DNA from: CAJQQY01 sp045106765
GTDB lineage: Bacteria; Bacteroidota; Bacteroidia; Chitinophagales; Saprospiraceae
Direction: 5' to 3'
Assembly: GCA_045106765.1 (NCBI GenBank)
Contig: JBGCFD010000046.1
Location: forward strand, 1-64,000
DNA length: 64,000 nucleotides
Shown piece by piece: positions 53,101-60,461 of this stretch; position 1 is the first letter of the stretch; each line of letters opens with the position of its first letter. Under the pieces are notes generated by a model. The model did no database searches, was not told where the DNA came from, and saw nothing but the letters and a program-made list of their open reading frames with translations. A program made the position numbers and the translations under genes.

Positions 53101-53501
53101 TGTTGGAAGCTCGAATGATGTCCTCTGTTTTATTAAAAAATGAAGGTGAAAAATTTTCTATAACAACACTTTTACGGGAATCTCAAATTGCTCCAATTCA
53201 TGAAATTTTAACTTCAGATTTTAATGGCGATGGAAATATGGATGCTTTGATGGTTGGAAATAATGATGGCGCAGAAACAGAATCAGGGGTTTATGATGCG
53301 AGCAATGGAACGCTTTTATTAGGTGATGGAAATGGTGGTTTTAGTTTTTCTCCAAATAAAAAACATGGTTTGTGGGCGAGTGATCAGGCAAGAGATGCGG
53401 TTGAAATCAAATTGGCAAATGGAAAAACAATGATTTTGATTGCTAATAATAGTGGGAAATTACAGGCTTATATTCAGGAGGGAAAAAATATTCCTCTTTA
53501 A
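50112..53501 (+). CDS. FG-GAP/VCBS-repeat ASPIC/UnbV lipoprotein (CRTAC-like)
   Basis: A 1129-residue lipoprotein (lipobox FSFLMSC). It carries many FG-GAP/VCBS β-propeller blades with Asp-rich calcium loops such as DLNNDGLPDIYF, DVNNDGWLDIFV and DYDNDGDLDLYL. An ASPIC/UnbV domain lies at about 555-625 (NRGFFSGSEPLLHFGLGNHS then IDKIEVTWMDGKTH). A second set of blades follows. Such proteins form calcium-stabilised propellers on the surface and often accompany SusCD-type uptake loci; none is adjacent here. The single gene is flanked by terminators. Confidence 0.9.
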   Translation: MKNFKLLAIIQFCFIISFSFLMSCGGDTKPATTPSSTVKNTPTQQLKKRFELIAPQASGVTFSNAIKEDYNHNILTFEYLYNGGGVAVGDLNNDGLPDIYFSGTIVSNKLYLNKGDMKFEDITTPAGVAATDGFKTGVTMADVNNDGWLDIFVCRTSKSDDGKKDNLLFINNKNLTFTESAKQFGLNDNSNTNHANFFDYDNDGDLDLYLLNHRLNFKDAVKMDLQSNPDGSTTRRKEPKTTFESDRLYKNNNGKFTNVTKAAGIENSSFGLSATVADLNQDGYMDIYVANDYIEPDYVYINNRNGTFTDKYDSFIRHSSQNSMGCDIADFNNDGLLDIMVMDMIAEDPIRYKQLMNVMRKDRYNALVQYEYGHQAGRNVLQVNNGNNTFSETGQLSGVSNTDWSWGALFADFDNDGWKDIYIGNGYKRDVTDLDYMNYTRDSIVKSGGITNRRFPDVNTYLNMIPNKKLINYAYKNNRDLTFTNATQDWGITQASFSNGTAYADLDADGDLDLIVNNIDDPAFIYKNLTTNSNYLQINLLGSNKNTQAIGTKVKIHTGKEIQFLEKTTNRGFFSGSEPLLHFGLGNHSTIDKIEVTWMDGKTHVIENIPANQRLTLKHVEANQKPISKTKPTPIFAEKSSTHNITFTHKENVFDDFNRERLLPHKLSNLGPHISKGDVNGDGLEDFFIGGASNSSGALFVQNKNGNFQNQSNTTWEADKIHEDMESVFFDAEGDGDLDLYVVSGGNASSANSTNYQDRLYLNDGAGNFSKGTLPKSNSSSACVATFDYDADGDLDIFVGGRTVPGKYPTPPQSLILRNDQGTFSNVTKSVAPDFEKIGMVTDLKMADLDQDGKEEMIVLGEWMPISIFSFDGKKFNNVTSKFGLQNTTGWWNCFALEDFDKDGDMDIIAGNLGENSRIKASDNQPVKIYANDFDGNGSLDAVMTFGYQGKQYPYAGRDHLILQLPGIKRNFNRYNQYAKSDITSIFPKEKLANAQVLEARMMSSVLLKNEGEKFSITTLLRESQIAPIHEILTSDFNGDGNMDALMVGNNDGAETESGVYDASNGTLLLGDGNGGFSFSPNKKHGLWASDQARDAVEIKLANGKTMILIANNSGKLQAYIQEGKNIPL

Positions 53502-53529
53502 AAAACTGAATTTTAAATTTGAAAGATCA

Positions 53530-53565
53530 GGGCAGATAGCTTTTAAAGTGCTATCTGCCCTTTTA
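53530..53565 (+). terminator. Intrinsic terminator
   Basis: Perfect 11-base arms (53530-53540 and 53550-53560) followed by TTTT. Confidence 0.85.
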
Positions 53566-53640
53566 TAATTTTAAGAAACTTTTTCCAAAAAAATATTGTA
53601 AAAGAATATTCAATATTACCAACAATCCAAATTCAAAAAA

Positions 53641-54150
53641 ATGCTTTTCCAAACTTCCCGGCTATTAGTTCGACCACTCACTTTCGAAGATTTCGAACCT
53701 TTTCATGAAATGCAAAGCAACCTCAAAGTCATGCAATATGCATCAGGCAAAGCACAAACACTCGAAGAAAACAAAGCTGACTTAAAAAAAGTAATTAATC
53801 ATTATCAAGAAGTAAACAACGGTTTTTGGATTTGGGCAATGGAACGAAAATCTGATCAAGCTCTAATTGGTACAGTTGCCATAATTGTTGATAAAAAAAA
53901 GGAAGGAGAAATTGGTTATCGACTTTTAGAGAAACATTGGGGGAATGGATATGCGACTGAAATTTTGAAGGATTTGATTAATTATGGTTTTGAAAAAATG
54001 CAATTAAAAGCAATTCATGCTAACGTCGATGTGAGAAATATTGCTTCAATCAAGATGTTGGATAAATCAGTTTTGGAATTTATTGGGAAAGAATGGAATG
54101 AGGATTTTCAATCTTATGATCGGCTTTATCGGTTACCAACAAACACGTAG
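53641..54150 (+). CDS. GNAT family N-acetyltransferase (RimJ/RimL-like)
   Basis: A 169-residue protein. It opens LFQTSRLLVRPLTFEDFEPFHEM, then GTVAIIVDKKKEGEIGYRL, the acetyl-CoA motif EKHWGNGYATEIL and ANVDVRNIASIKML. These fit the RimJ/RimL subgroup that acetylates protein N-termini or small amines; the substrate is unknown. Its stop codon lies inside the left arm of the long inverted repeat at 54144-54269. Confidence 0.9.
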   Translation: MLFQTSRLLVRPLTFEDFEPFHEMQSNLKVMQYASGKAQTLEENKADLKKVINHYQEVNNGFWIWAMERKSDQALIGTVAIIVDKKKEGEIGYRLLEKHWGNGYATEILKDLINYGFEKMQLKAIHANVDVRNIASIKMLDKSVLEFIGKEWNEDFQSYDRLYRLPTNT

Positions 54151-54269
54151 CGGTCTGCTTTAGCTGACCTAGAAAAAGAGCACGGCGATATTTAATCAAT
54201 CACATTTTTTATGATCGTTTTTTTCGCTTCGCTCTTTTTTTTAGGTCAGCTAAAGCAGACCGCTACGTG
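54144..54269. repeat. Long inverted repeat between convergent genes
   Basis: Perfect 27-base arms (54144-54170 and 54243-54269), extended imperfectly to about 38 bases (54144-54181 and 54231-54269), enclose about 49 bases. The left arm contains the TAG stop of the GNAT gene. The right arm ends at the base before the TAG stop of the minus-strand adhesin. It is a strong bidirectional hairpin, and its size suggests a mobile palindromic element. Confidence 0.9.
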
Positions 54270-56009
54270 CTAGCGAATCAACGAAACATCACCTTTTAAT
54301 TCCTCTACCCCATCTGTCGTTTCTATTCTTATCATATAAATCAACACATCAGTTGGATGTGGATTCCCATCAACCTCTCCATTCCAAGGTGTTTTTTCAT
54401 CATGCACTAAATTTCCCCAACGATTAAAAATTTTAAAGTCGACAATTTCCACACTATTCCCTTCGATGACTGGTCCGAAAGTATCATTCAGTCCATCTCC
54501 ATCTGGAGTAAAAACATTTGGCATTTGCCAGTCTCCACAAGCATCAATTACAATACTAGTCTCAGCAGTACAATCATTTTCATCAGATACAATAACTGAA
54601 TATTCATCTCCATCTTCAATTGTAATAACAGCACTCGTTTCTCCATTTGACCATTCATAACTTTCAAAATCTCCTGCATTTAGAAGTACAGGCAAATCCC
54701 CACAAAGATCAATTCCATGTGGTGTCGTTATCTCTGCGGCAATTGCCTCTGAACTATTTACCATAACTTGAAAAGCTCCTGAACATTGATTCGCGTCTTC
54801 AATGACTACGAAAAAACTCCCTGCAGCCACATCTATAAATACATTTTCAACTTGAAAATTAACCCCATCTAAACTGTATTGAAATGGTGCTTGTCCAGCA
54901 CCAGGAAAGACTTCGAGCATTCCATTTTCAAATCCGCAAGTCGTGTGATCAATCATCACTTCATCAATAACTGGATTTTGTGGAGCATCAATACTTACAT
55001 TTACAATCGTTGCACAACCAACTGCATCTGTAACCGTCAAGGCATGATTTCCTTCTTCCAGATTCATTGCTTCCTCCGTCGTTTCTCCATTATCCCAAAG
55101 GTAAGAGTAGGGTTCAAATCCACCATTCACCGCAACTGAAGCTGATCCTAGACTTCCATCACAACCTGTTGACGTTTGTGCAGCAATCACTCCAGAAATA
55201 TCTGAAACATAAACCGTAACTGAACTCTCCTCTATCAAAATTGGAGAAAAAGAGATATCGTCCAATGCAAAATCATTGCCACCAACAGATACATTTTGAT
55301 TGACTATACAAATCTCTACACTTGTATTATTATCTGATTCCCACGTTTGAAAAAACTGCTCCCAAACACATGTTCCTGATGGAGCCGTAAAAATCGAACC
55401 TAACAAAGTTCCGTTAATTGAAAATTGTAATTCGGCAGGATTCCCTACTTCAACTGAAGTAATCCAAGTCGAAAATTGGTAAGTCGTATTTTCTTGAATC
55501 GCTATCGTTTGACACCAGATTTCTTGATTCAACGTTGCTGAACCATTGACCACTAACATATTTCCAAAACCAGTAGTGTGATCATCGCAATTTGCAAAAT
55601 TCGAATGTGCTAAATTGGGATTAGTAACAACCGCATAAGTTCCTTCATCCGACAAGTCTCCCCATGTACCTCCACTCGTATTTGGACCATAAAGATATTC
55701 TGTAGTAAAACCAGAATTTCCAGCAGAAAAATCACCATTGGTAATAACTGAATTTCCTAAAATACTTCCCACAACTGTATAGGTTGTGGTCATCGGTGGA
55801 GTCACCGTTGGGTTTGCTGTACTTGGGCTAGTAATCCAAGTATTTGGAGTCCAAGTGTAAGTATCAAATATATCTCCCTCCGCTGCTAAAGCAACAGTTT
55901 CTCCTTGGCAGATAGTGTCTTGTGCTACAGTTGCAGTTATTGAAAGTTGAGCAAAAATACTCGTAGATAGTACTAATAAAAGAAAAACTAGGAGGTTCTT
56001 TTTCATCAT
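54270..56009 (-). CDS. T9SS type B (CHU_C) surface protein
   Basis: A 579-residue protein: signal peptide, a short Ig-like region (DTICQGETVALAAEGD..TYTWTP), a jelly-roll CBM-like domain with GNSVITNGDFSAGNSGFTTEY to NDFALDDISFSPI (about 92-265), two SprB-like repeats (CDGSLGSASVAVNGGFEPYSYLW and the next unit with AGQAPFQYSLDGVNF), a PKD-like module, and a CHU_C domain (VFTPDGDGLNDTFGPVI to LKGDVSLIR). Two adjacent start ATGs are possible (56009 or 56006). It is exported to the surface by T9SS; ligand unknown. Confidence 0.9.
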   Translation of the reverse strand: MMKKNLLVFLLLVLSTSIFAQLSITATVAQDTICQGETVALAAEGDIFDTYTWTPNTWITSPSTANPTVTPPMTTTYTVVGSILGNSVITNGDFSAGNSGFTTEYLYGPNTSGGTWGDLSDEGTYAVVTNPNLAHSNFANCDDHTTGFGNMLVVNGSATLNQEIWCQTIAIQENTTYQFSTWITSVEVGNPAELQFSINGTLLGSIFTAPSGTCVWEQFFQTWESDNNTSVEICIVNQNVSVGGNDFALDDISFSPILIEESSVTVYVSDISGVIAAQTSTGCDGSLGSASVAVNGGFEPYSYLWDNGETTEEAMNLEEGNHALTVTDAVGCATIVNVSIDAPQNPVIDEVMIDHTTCGFENGMLEVFPGAGQAPFQYSLDGVNFQVENVFIDVAAGSFFVVIEDANQCSGAFQVMVNSSEAIAAEITTPHGIDLCGDLPVLLNAGDFESYEWSNGETSAVITIEDGDEYSVIVSDENDCTAETSIVIDACGDWQMPNVFTPDGDGLNDTFGPVIEGNSVEIVDFKIFNRWGNLVHDEKTPWNGEVDGNPHPTDVLIYMIRIETTDGVEELKGDVSLIR

Positions 56010-56023
56010 AAAATTTTTTAAAT

Positions 56024-56031
56024 CAAATGTA
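56024..56031 (-). promoter_or_regulatory. -7-like box for the CHU_C surface protein
   Basis: Minus-strand TACATTTG, 15 bases from the start codon. The nearest TTG is 23 bases upstream, which is longer than the usual spacer. Confidence 0.3.
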
Positions 56032-56183
56032 ATGTATTGAATGTGAGGGTTTTACAAAACGAAACTGTAATGATTAGGTAGGTTATTACAAAAATAACGA
56101 TTCTTGTTTTCTTTTTGGAAAAAATGAGAAGTTTTATTTTAATGACCAATATTCAATAATGGAAAATATTTAACTATCCTAAA

Positions 56184-56768
56184 TTAGTTTTTATCTAATT
56201 GGTTTAATCTTTCAATGAAATTGTTACTTTGATTTTCATCTGAATTCATCAACTCCGTAAATGATTTTGAATAAAGATATTTGTTTTTTAGATCATCATA
56301 CATAAAAAAAACTATCTCAAATTCATTCTCTTCTTTCGGTTGATTTGTATCAAATGTTAATAAACCAAAATCATAAAAATCTGCGAAATAAAAATATCCC
56401 TTTCGAAGAATTTCTTTTGAAAAACTGGAATCCAAATTCATTTTTTCCAATTTTTCTAATTTCGATTTAGGAAAAAAATGATGAAGTCTAATTGCTACGT
56501 CTTGTAAATGCAATTCCATAAAATATTTATATTGCAAAAAATGCTTATACGAATTAGGTAGTTTACAATTCAACTCTTCTTCGAATTCTAATAATTCTTT
56601 ATCTGTTATTTGACTTGGGATTGCTTTCCATCCAATATAATCCTCCTCTGTTTCAAGTGATAAATCTATCATCTCTTTTGGTACTTCTTCAATTATACCT
56701 GTCATGGGAAAAAATTGCTCCCTCATCTTTTGAAGAGAATCATCTACTATTTGATAAATTGATTTCAT
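56184..56768 (-). CDS. SMI1/KNR4 (SUKH) family protein
   Basis: A 194-residue soluble protein. The core ITDKELLEFEEELNCKLPNSYKHFLQYKYF matches the opening of SUKH-superfamily domains, and FYFADFYDFGLLTFDTN fits the following strand region. SUKH proteins are frequent immunity proteins against polymorphic nuclease toxins; some have housekeeping roles. No toxin gene is adjacent, so it is an orphan or a solitary immunity protein. Confidence 0.78.
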   Translation of the reverse strand: MKSIYQIVDDSLQKMREQFFPMTGIIEEVPKEMIDLSLETEEDYIGWKAIPSQITDKELLEFEEELNCKLPNSYKHFLQYKYFMELHLQDVAIRLHHFFPKSKLEKLEKMNLDSSFSKEILRKGYFYFADFYDFGLLTFDTNQPKEENEFEIVFFMYDDLKNKYLYSKSFTELMNSDENQSNNFIERLNQLDKN

Positions 56769-56890
56769 TATATTCGTTTATAGAAATTTTCCTCTCATAA
56801 ATAATTCCAATAGCTAGCTTATTTATTGAACTACTCTACAGCAAGCTGACGGAGAATCAAAAAAACAGTTTCATAGATATCAAAATAGAA

Positions 56891-56959
56891 TTTCACCACA
56901 TAGGCACATAGAAAACATAGGCAAAATTCTATGCTTTCTATGTGCCTATGTGGTGAAAA
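56891..56959. repeat. Dispersed palindromic repeat, copy 2
   Basis: Nearly perfect 30-base arms (56891-56920 and 56929-56959) with an eight-base loop. Same design and core as 15004-15070, including the loop beginning G(G/C)AAAA-type sequence. It lies downstream of fabH and upstream of the SUKH gene. Confidence 0.85.
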
Positions 56960-57065
56960 AAATCGGTGGTGGTGGGATTTTTTCACTTATAAGATATCAT
57001 TGCTGCTGTTGCACTCGTTGCAAGATGCAAGCATATGAGAATTCTTTAGATTAAATTCATTTACC

Positions 57066-57117
57066 AAAAAAAAATGCAATTGCATAACGCTAAAGTTAAT
57101 ACAATTACATTTTTTTA
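57066..57117 (-). terminator. Terminator of the fabH-like gene
   Basis: Arms 57066-57082 and 57102-57117 pair with one wobble and have A and T runs. The loop of about 19 bases is larger than usual. Confidence 0.65.
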
Positions 57118-57142
57118 AAATGAAGTTGTTTTATCAAAAAAA

Positions 57143-58213
57143 CTACCAACGAATCAACGCAGAGCCCCACGTAAATCCACTTCCAAATGCTGCTAAACAA
57201 ACCAAATCACCTTCCTTGACAGCACCTGCTTCCCATGCTTCACACAATGCAATCGGCACAGAGGCTGCGGTAGTATTTCCATATTTTTGAATATTATTCC
57301 AAACTTGATCGTCATTTAACTTAAGTACTTTTTGTACAAATTGACTAATCCTTAAATTCGCCTGATGAGGCACTAACATATCAATATCTGAGACTTCCAA
57401 ACCAGCAGTCGTCAATGCCTCCTGAATCACTTCTGGAAATTTTCTAACAGCTAGTTTAAATACAAATTGCCCTTCCATATTTGGATAGAGATGACCATCT
57501 TTTTGCATTTTGTCTGTTACGAAAATTCCTCCGTACTCCAAGTCTTTATCGTAACCATAATCATGTTCAATTCCCATTTTATCCAAATGATATCCTCCAT
57601 GAGAACCGGGGTTGATAAAAGCTAATTTCTCTGCATATGTTCCATTCGAATGCAATTTTGTAGTTAAAATGCCTTGCCCTTCTTTTTCAGTTGGTTGCAC
57701 CACAACTGCTCCTGCACCATCTCCAAAAATAACCGTAACATTTCTTCCTTGCGTGCTATAATCCAATCCCATCGAGTGCATTTCAGCACCTACCAAAAGA
57801 ACATTTTTATACATTCCAGTTTTGACAAATTGGTCAGCGATACTCAATCCATAAATAAATCCACTACATTGATTTCGAATATCCAATGCTCCAACTTCAG
57901 TTCCCGTAATTCCTAGTTCTCGTTGCAATAAGACACCGCAACCAGGAAAATAATAATCAGGACTTAGTGTCGCAAAAATGATAAAATCTACTTCTTCAGG
58001 TTGAATTCCAGCTCGCTCAATTGCAATTCGAGCAGCCTTAGTTCCCATCGTTGCAGTCGTTTCTTCATGTTTTTTTCCATAACGTCTTTCTTTAATTCCT
58101 GTTCGTTCTTGAATCCATTCATCACTAGTTTCCATCACTTTAGAAAGATCATCATTCGTCGTTATTTTTTCAGGAACATAACTTCCGATTCCTGCTATTT
58201 TTGAATTGAACAT
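57143..58213 (-). CDS. fabH: 3-oxoacyl-ACP synthase III (FabH-like)
   Basis: A 356-residue KAS III. The catalytic triad is visible: Cys116 (IRNQCSGF), His283 (VPHQANLR) and Asn313 (YGNTTAAS). TSDEWIQERTGIKERR at the N-terminus is typical. It is about 30 residues longer than classical FabH because of an insertion around 203-236 (GSHGGYHLDKMG ... LEYGGIFVTDK). It starts fatty-acid elongation by joining an acyl-CoA to malonyl-ACP; extra copies in Bacteroidota may use other starters or make special lipids. It stands alone, so the role as the primary enzyme is not assured. Confidence 0.92.
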   Translation of the reverse strand: MFNSKIAGIGSYVPEKITTNDDLSKVMETSDEWIQERTGIKERRYGKKHEETTATMGTKAARIAIERAGIQPEEVDFIIFATLSPDYYFPGCGVLLQRELGITGTEVGALDIRNQCSGFIYGLSIADQFVKTGMYKNVLLVGAEMHSMGLDYSTQGRNVTVIFGDGAGAVVVQPTEKEGQGILTTKLHSNGTYAEKLAFINPGSHGGYHLDKMGIEHDYGYDKDLEYGGIFVTDKMQKDGHLYPNMEGQFVFKLAVRKFPEVIQEALTTAGLEVSDIDMLVPHQANLRISQFVQKVLKLNDDQVWNNIQKYGNTTAASVPIALCEAWEAGAVKEGDLVCLAAFGSGFTWGSALIRW

Positions 58214-58367
58214 ATTGTTTTTGTTTAATTATATAGTTAGGTAAAAACTCATTTTTTAAGTAGGTTATTCTTTCTTCCGTAAAAATAGTAAATATTCGCT
58301 TTTAGAAAAATCAACATACGAATGTTCTAAAAGTTGATTCCATTTTTAATTTTTGATAAAAAAAATA

Positions 58368-58461
58368 CTAATACCATAATTCCTTTCTAAAATTTCCTTC
58401 CTCTCCTGTTTTTTAAATATCTTTAAAAACGATTTTTTCAAAAAAAATCCTAATACCATAA
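58368..58461. repeat. Two copies of CTAATACCATAA upstream of a surface-protein gene
   Basis: An exact 12-base direct repeat at 58368-58379 and 58450-58461, each preceded by a run of A. The second copy ends 30 bases before the start codon at 58492. Confidence 0.6.
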
Positions 58462-58491
58462 CACAATACAGCATATTTATAAATTTAAACT

Positions 58492-60408
58492 ATGACTAAC
58501 CTAAAATGTACTTCAAAAAAATCGATTAATATTCTTTTCCTATTATTTTTATTATGCCTTGGAAATTCTGTTTTTGCACAAACACCCACCGCTCAAGATT
58601 GTCTCGGAGCTATCCCTATTTGTGCTCAAGCTTATACCGAAACCACCTCTCCTTCTGGCTCCGGAAATTATCCTAACGAAATAAATGGAACTTCTCAAGG
58701 TGGAATTTGCTGTATGGATAATGAGTTAAATTCTATCTGGTACACATTTACTGTTAATCAATCTGGTGACTTTGGATTTACCTTGACACCTAATAATTCG
58801 ATTGATGATTACGACTGGGCCATGTTTGATATTACCAATGGTAGCTGTGAAGATATTTTTAATGATATTTCGATGCAAGTAAGTTGTAATGCTGCTGGAG
58901 GAGGCACTTGCAATGGAAATACAGGAGCAAACGGAGGATCTACTTATAATAATCAAGGGGCAGGTTGTAATAGTATTAACCCTAGTCAGTTTGCAGGAAA
59001 TAGTGCCGATAATGCCCTTGTCCCAGTTCAGCAAGGCAATACTTATGTATTGGTAATTTCCAATTGGTCAGGTTCAACCAATGGATACACGATTGATTTT
59101 GGGGTCTCTGGAAATATTGGAATTATCGATATGATTGATCCTGAAGTTTCAGATATCACGCTCCCTGGCGATTGTGGAGGTGATGAAATGGAAGTTACCT
59201 TTTCGGAATATATTCAATGCGCTACCATTAGTGGAAACAATTTTCAAATCTCAGGCCCAGGCGGTCCGTATACTGCTACTGTATCAGCTAATGCTTGTAA
59301 CCAAGGTGGTGCTTACGATAATATTTTCACAATTAATATTAATCCACCAATTACAGAAATTGGAAATTATTCCATCGCTCTGGTGACCAATGGAACAACA
59401 GATCTTTTAGATTTATGTGAAAATCCATTAGTGATTGACACCTTTTATTTTTCAGTATTGAATAGTCCTTTGCCCAATATTAATATTGGAAACGATACTA
59501 TTTTATGTAATGGAGAATCCGTCAACATTGACGTTTCACTTCCCAATGCAGAATCATATTCTTGGTCTGATGGAACAGGTGGGCCGATTATTTCAATCAC
59601 CGATCCTGGAACTTATACAGTTACGATCACCAATATTTGTAATTCAGTAACGGATAATATTTTGGTCAATTTTGTTCCATTACAAACCGTGGATGTGAAC
59701 CTGGGATCAGATACACTACTTTGTCCTGGAGAAATTTATGCGCTTGATGGAACGTGGATTGGAGGTGTTCAATATCTATGGCAAGATGGATCGACAGATC
59801 CAATTTATCAAGTTTCGGAAACAGGTTTTTATGAAGTTCAAATTCTTGGTGCCTGTGGAGAAACAGGTTTTGCGGCTGTCCAAATAGATTATGATGAGAC
59901 AGAATTAAACTTGAATTTAGGACCTGACAGTTTACTTTGTGAAGAGGATGGTTTTTATGTCATTGATGTATTCGATCCAAATGTAGAGGAATATATTTGG
60001 AGTGATGGCACAACAGGTTCTACTTTACAAGTAACCGAAAATGGTATTTATGGCGTAACGATTTCTGACAATTGTAATGTATTGATAGATGAAGTCAATC
60101 TTGAATTTACCAATTGTACCCTTTGTGAAGTTTATGTTCCAAATGCATTTTCGCCAGACTTTAATGGTTACAATGATTATTTTTTGCCTTACTCCAATTG
60201 TTCATTACTTAATTATTCTATGAAAATTTTTAATCGTTGGGGCGCTCTAGTTTATACGTCGACCAATCCAGATGAAGGATGGGACGGCAGATTTAACAAC
60301 AAAGATATTCCTGAAGGAGTCTATGTTTACCTCCTTGAGTTTGAGGTAAATCAGCGAGGAGAAAATATTCCTAAAAGATTATCAGGTGACCTTACCGTTG
60401 TAAAATAA
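58492..60408 (+). CDS. T9SS type B (CHU_C) surface protein
   Basis: A 638-residue protein with a signal peptide ending NSVFAQ. The N-terminal domain (QDCLGAIPICAQAYTETTSPSGSG through WYTFTVNQSGDFGFTLTP, to YVLVISNWSGSTNGYTIDFG) is a β-sandwich often found at the start of Saprospiria surface proteins. A Cys-containing Ig-like domain and three PKD-like modules follow, each with LGxDTLLC or LGPDSLLC. The CHU_C domain (YVPNAFSPDFNGYNDYFLPY to LSGDLTVVK) ends the protein. It is exported by T9SS; ligand unknown. Confidence 0.9.
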   Translation: MTNLKCTSKKSINILFLLFLLCLGNSVFAQTPTAQDCLGAIPICAQAYTETTSPSGSGNYPNEINGTSQGGICCMDNELNSIWYTFTVNQSGDFGFTLTPNNSIDDYDWAMFDITNGSCEDIFNDISMQVSCNAAGGGTCNGNTGANGGSTYNNQGAGCNSINPSQFAGNSADNALVPVQQGNTYVLVISNWSGSTNGYTIDFGVSGNIGIIDMIDPEVSDITLPGDCGGDEMEVTFSEYIQCATISGNNFQISGPGGPYTATVSANACNQGGAYDNIFTININPPITEIGNYSIALVTNGTTDLLDLCENPLVIDTFYFSVLNSPLPNINIGNDTILCNGESVNIDVSLPNAESYSWSDGTGGPIISITDPGTYTVTITNICNSVTDNILVNFVPLQTVDVNLGSDTLLCPGEIYALDGTWIGGVQYLWQDGSTDPIYQVSETGFYEVQILGACGETGFAAVQIDYDETELNLNLGPDSLLCEEDGFYVIDVFDPNVEEYIWSDGTTGSTLQVTENGIYGVTISDNCNVLIDEVNLEFTNCTLCEVYVPNAFSPDFNGYNDYFLPYSNCSLLNYSMKIFNRWGALVYTSTNPDEGWDGRFNNKDIPEGVYVYLLEFEVNQRGENIPKRLSGDLTVVK

Positions 60409-60409
60409 T

Positions 60410-60450
60410 AAAAACGTTGGACGTCAAACATTTGACGTCCAACGTTTTTT
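60410..60450 (+). terminator. Intrinsic terminator
   Basis: Perfect 19-base arms (60410-60428 and 60431-60449) with A and T runs. It ends 12 bases before the next start codon. Confidence 0.93.
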
Positions 60451-60461
60451 AAAAGTTCGTT

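Larger units (their letters stand above)
56769..57142. other. Intergenic region with palindrome and terminator
   Basis: Apart from the dispersed repeat (56891-56959) and the fabH terminator (57066-57117), I see no gene or promoter that I can support. Confidence 0.5.
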
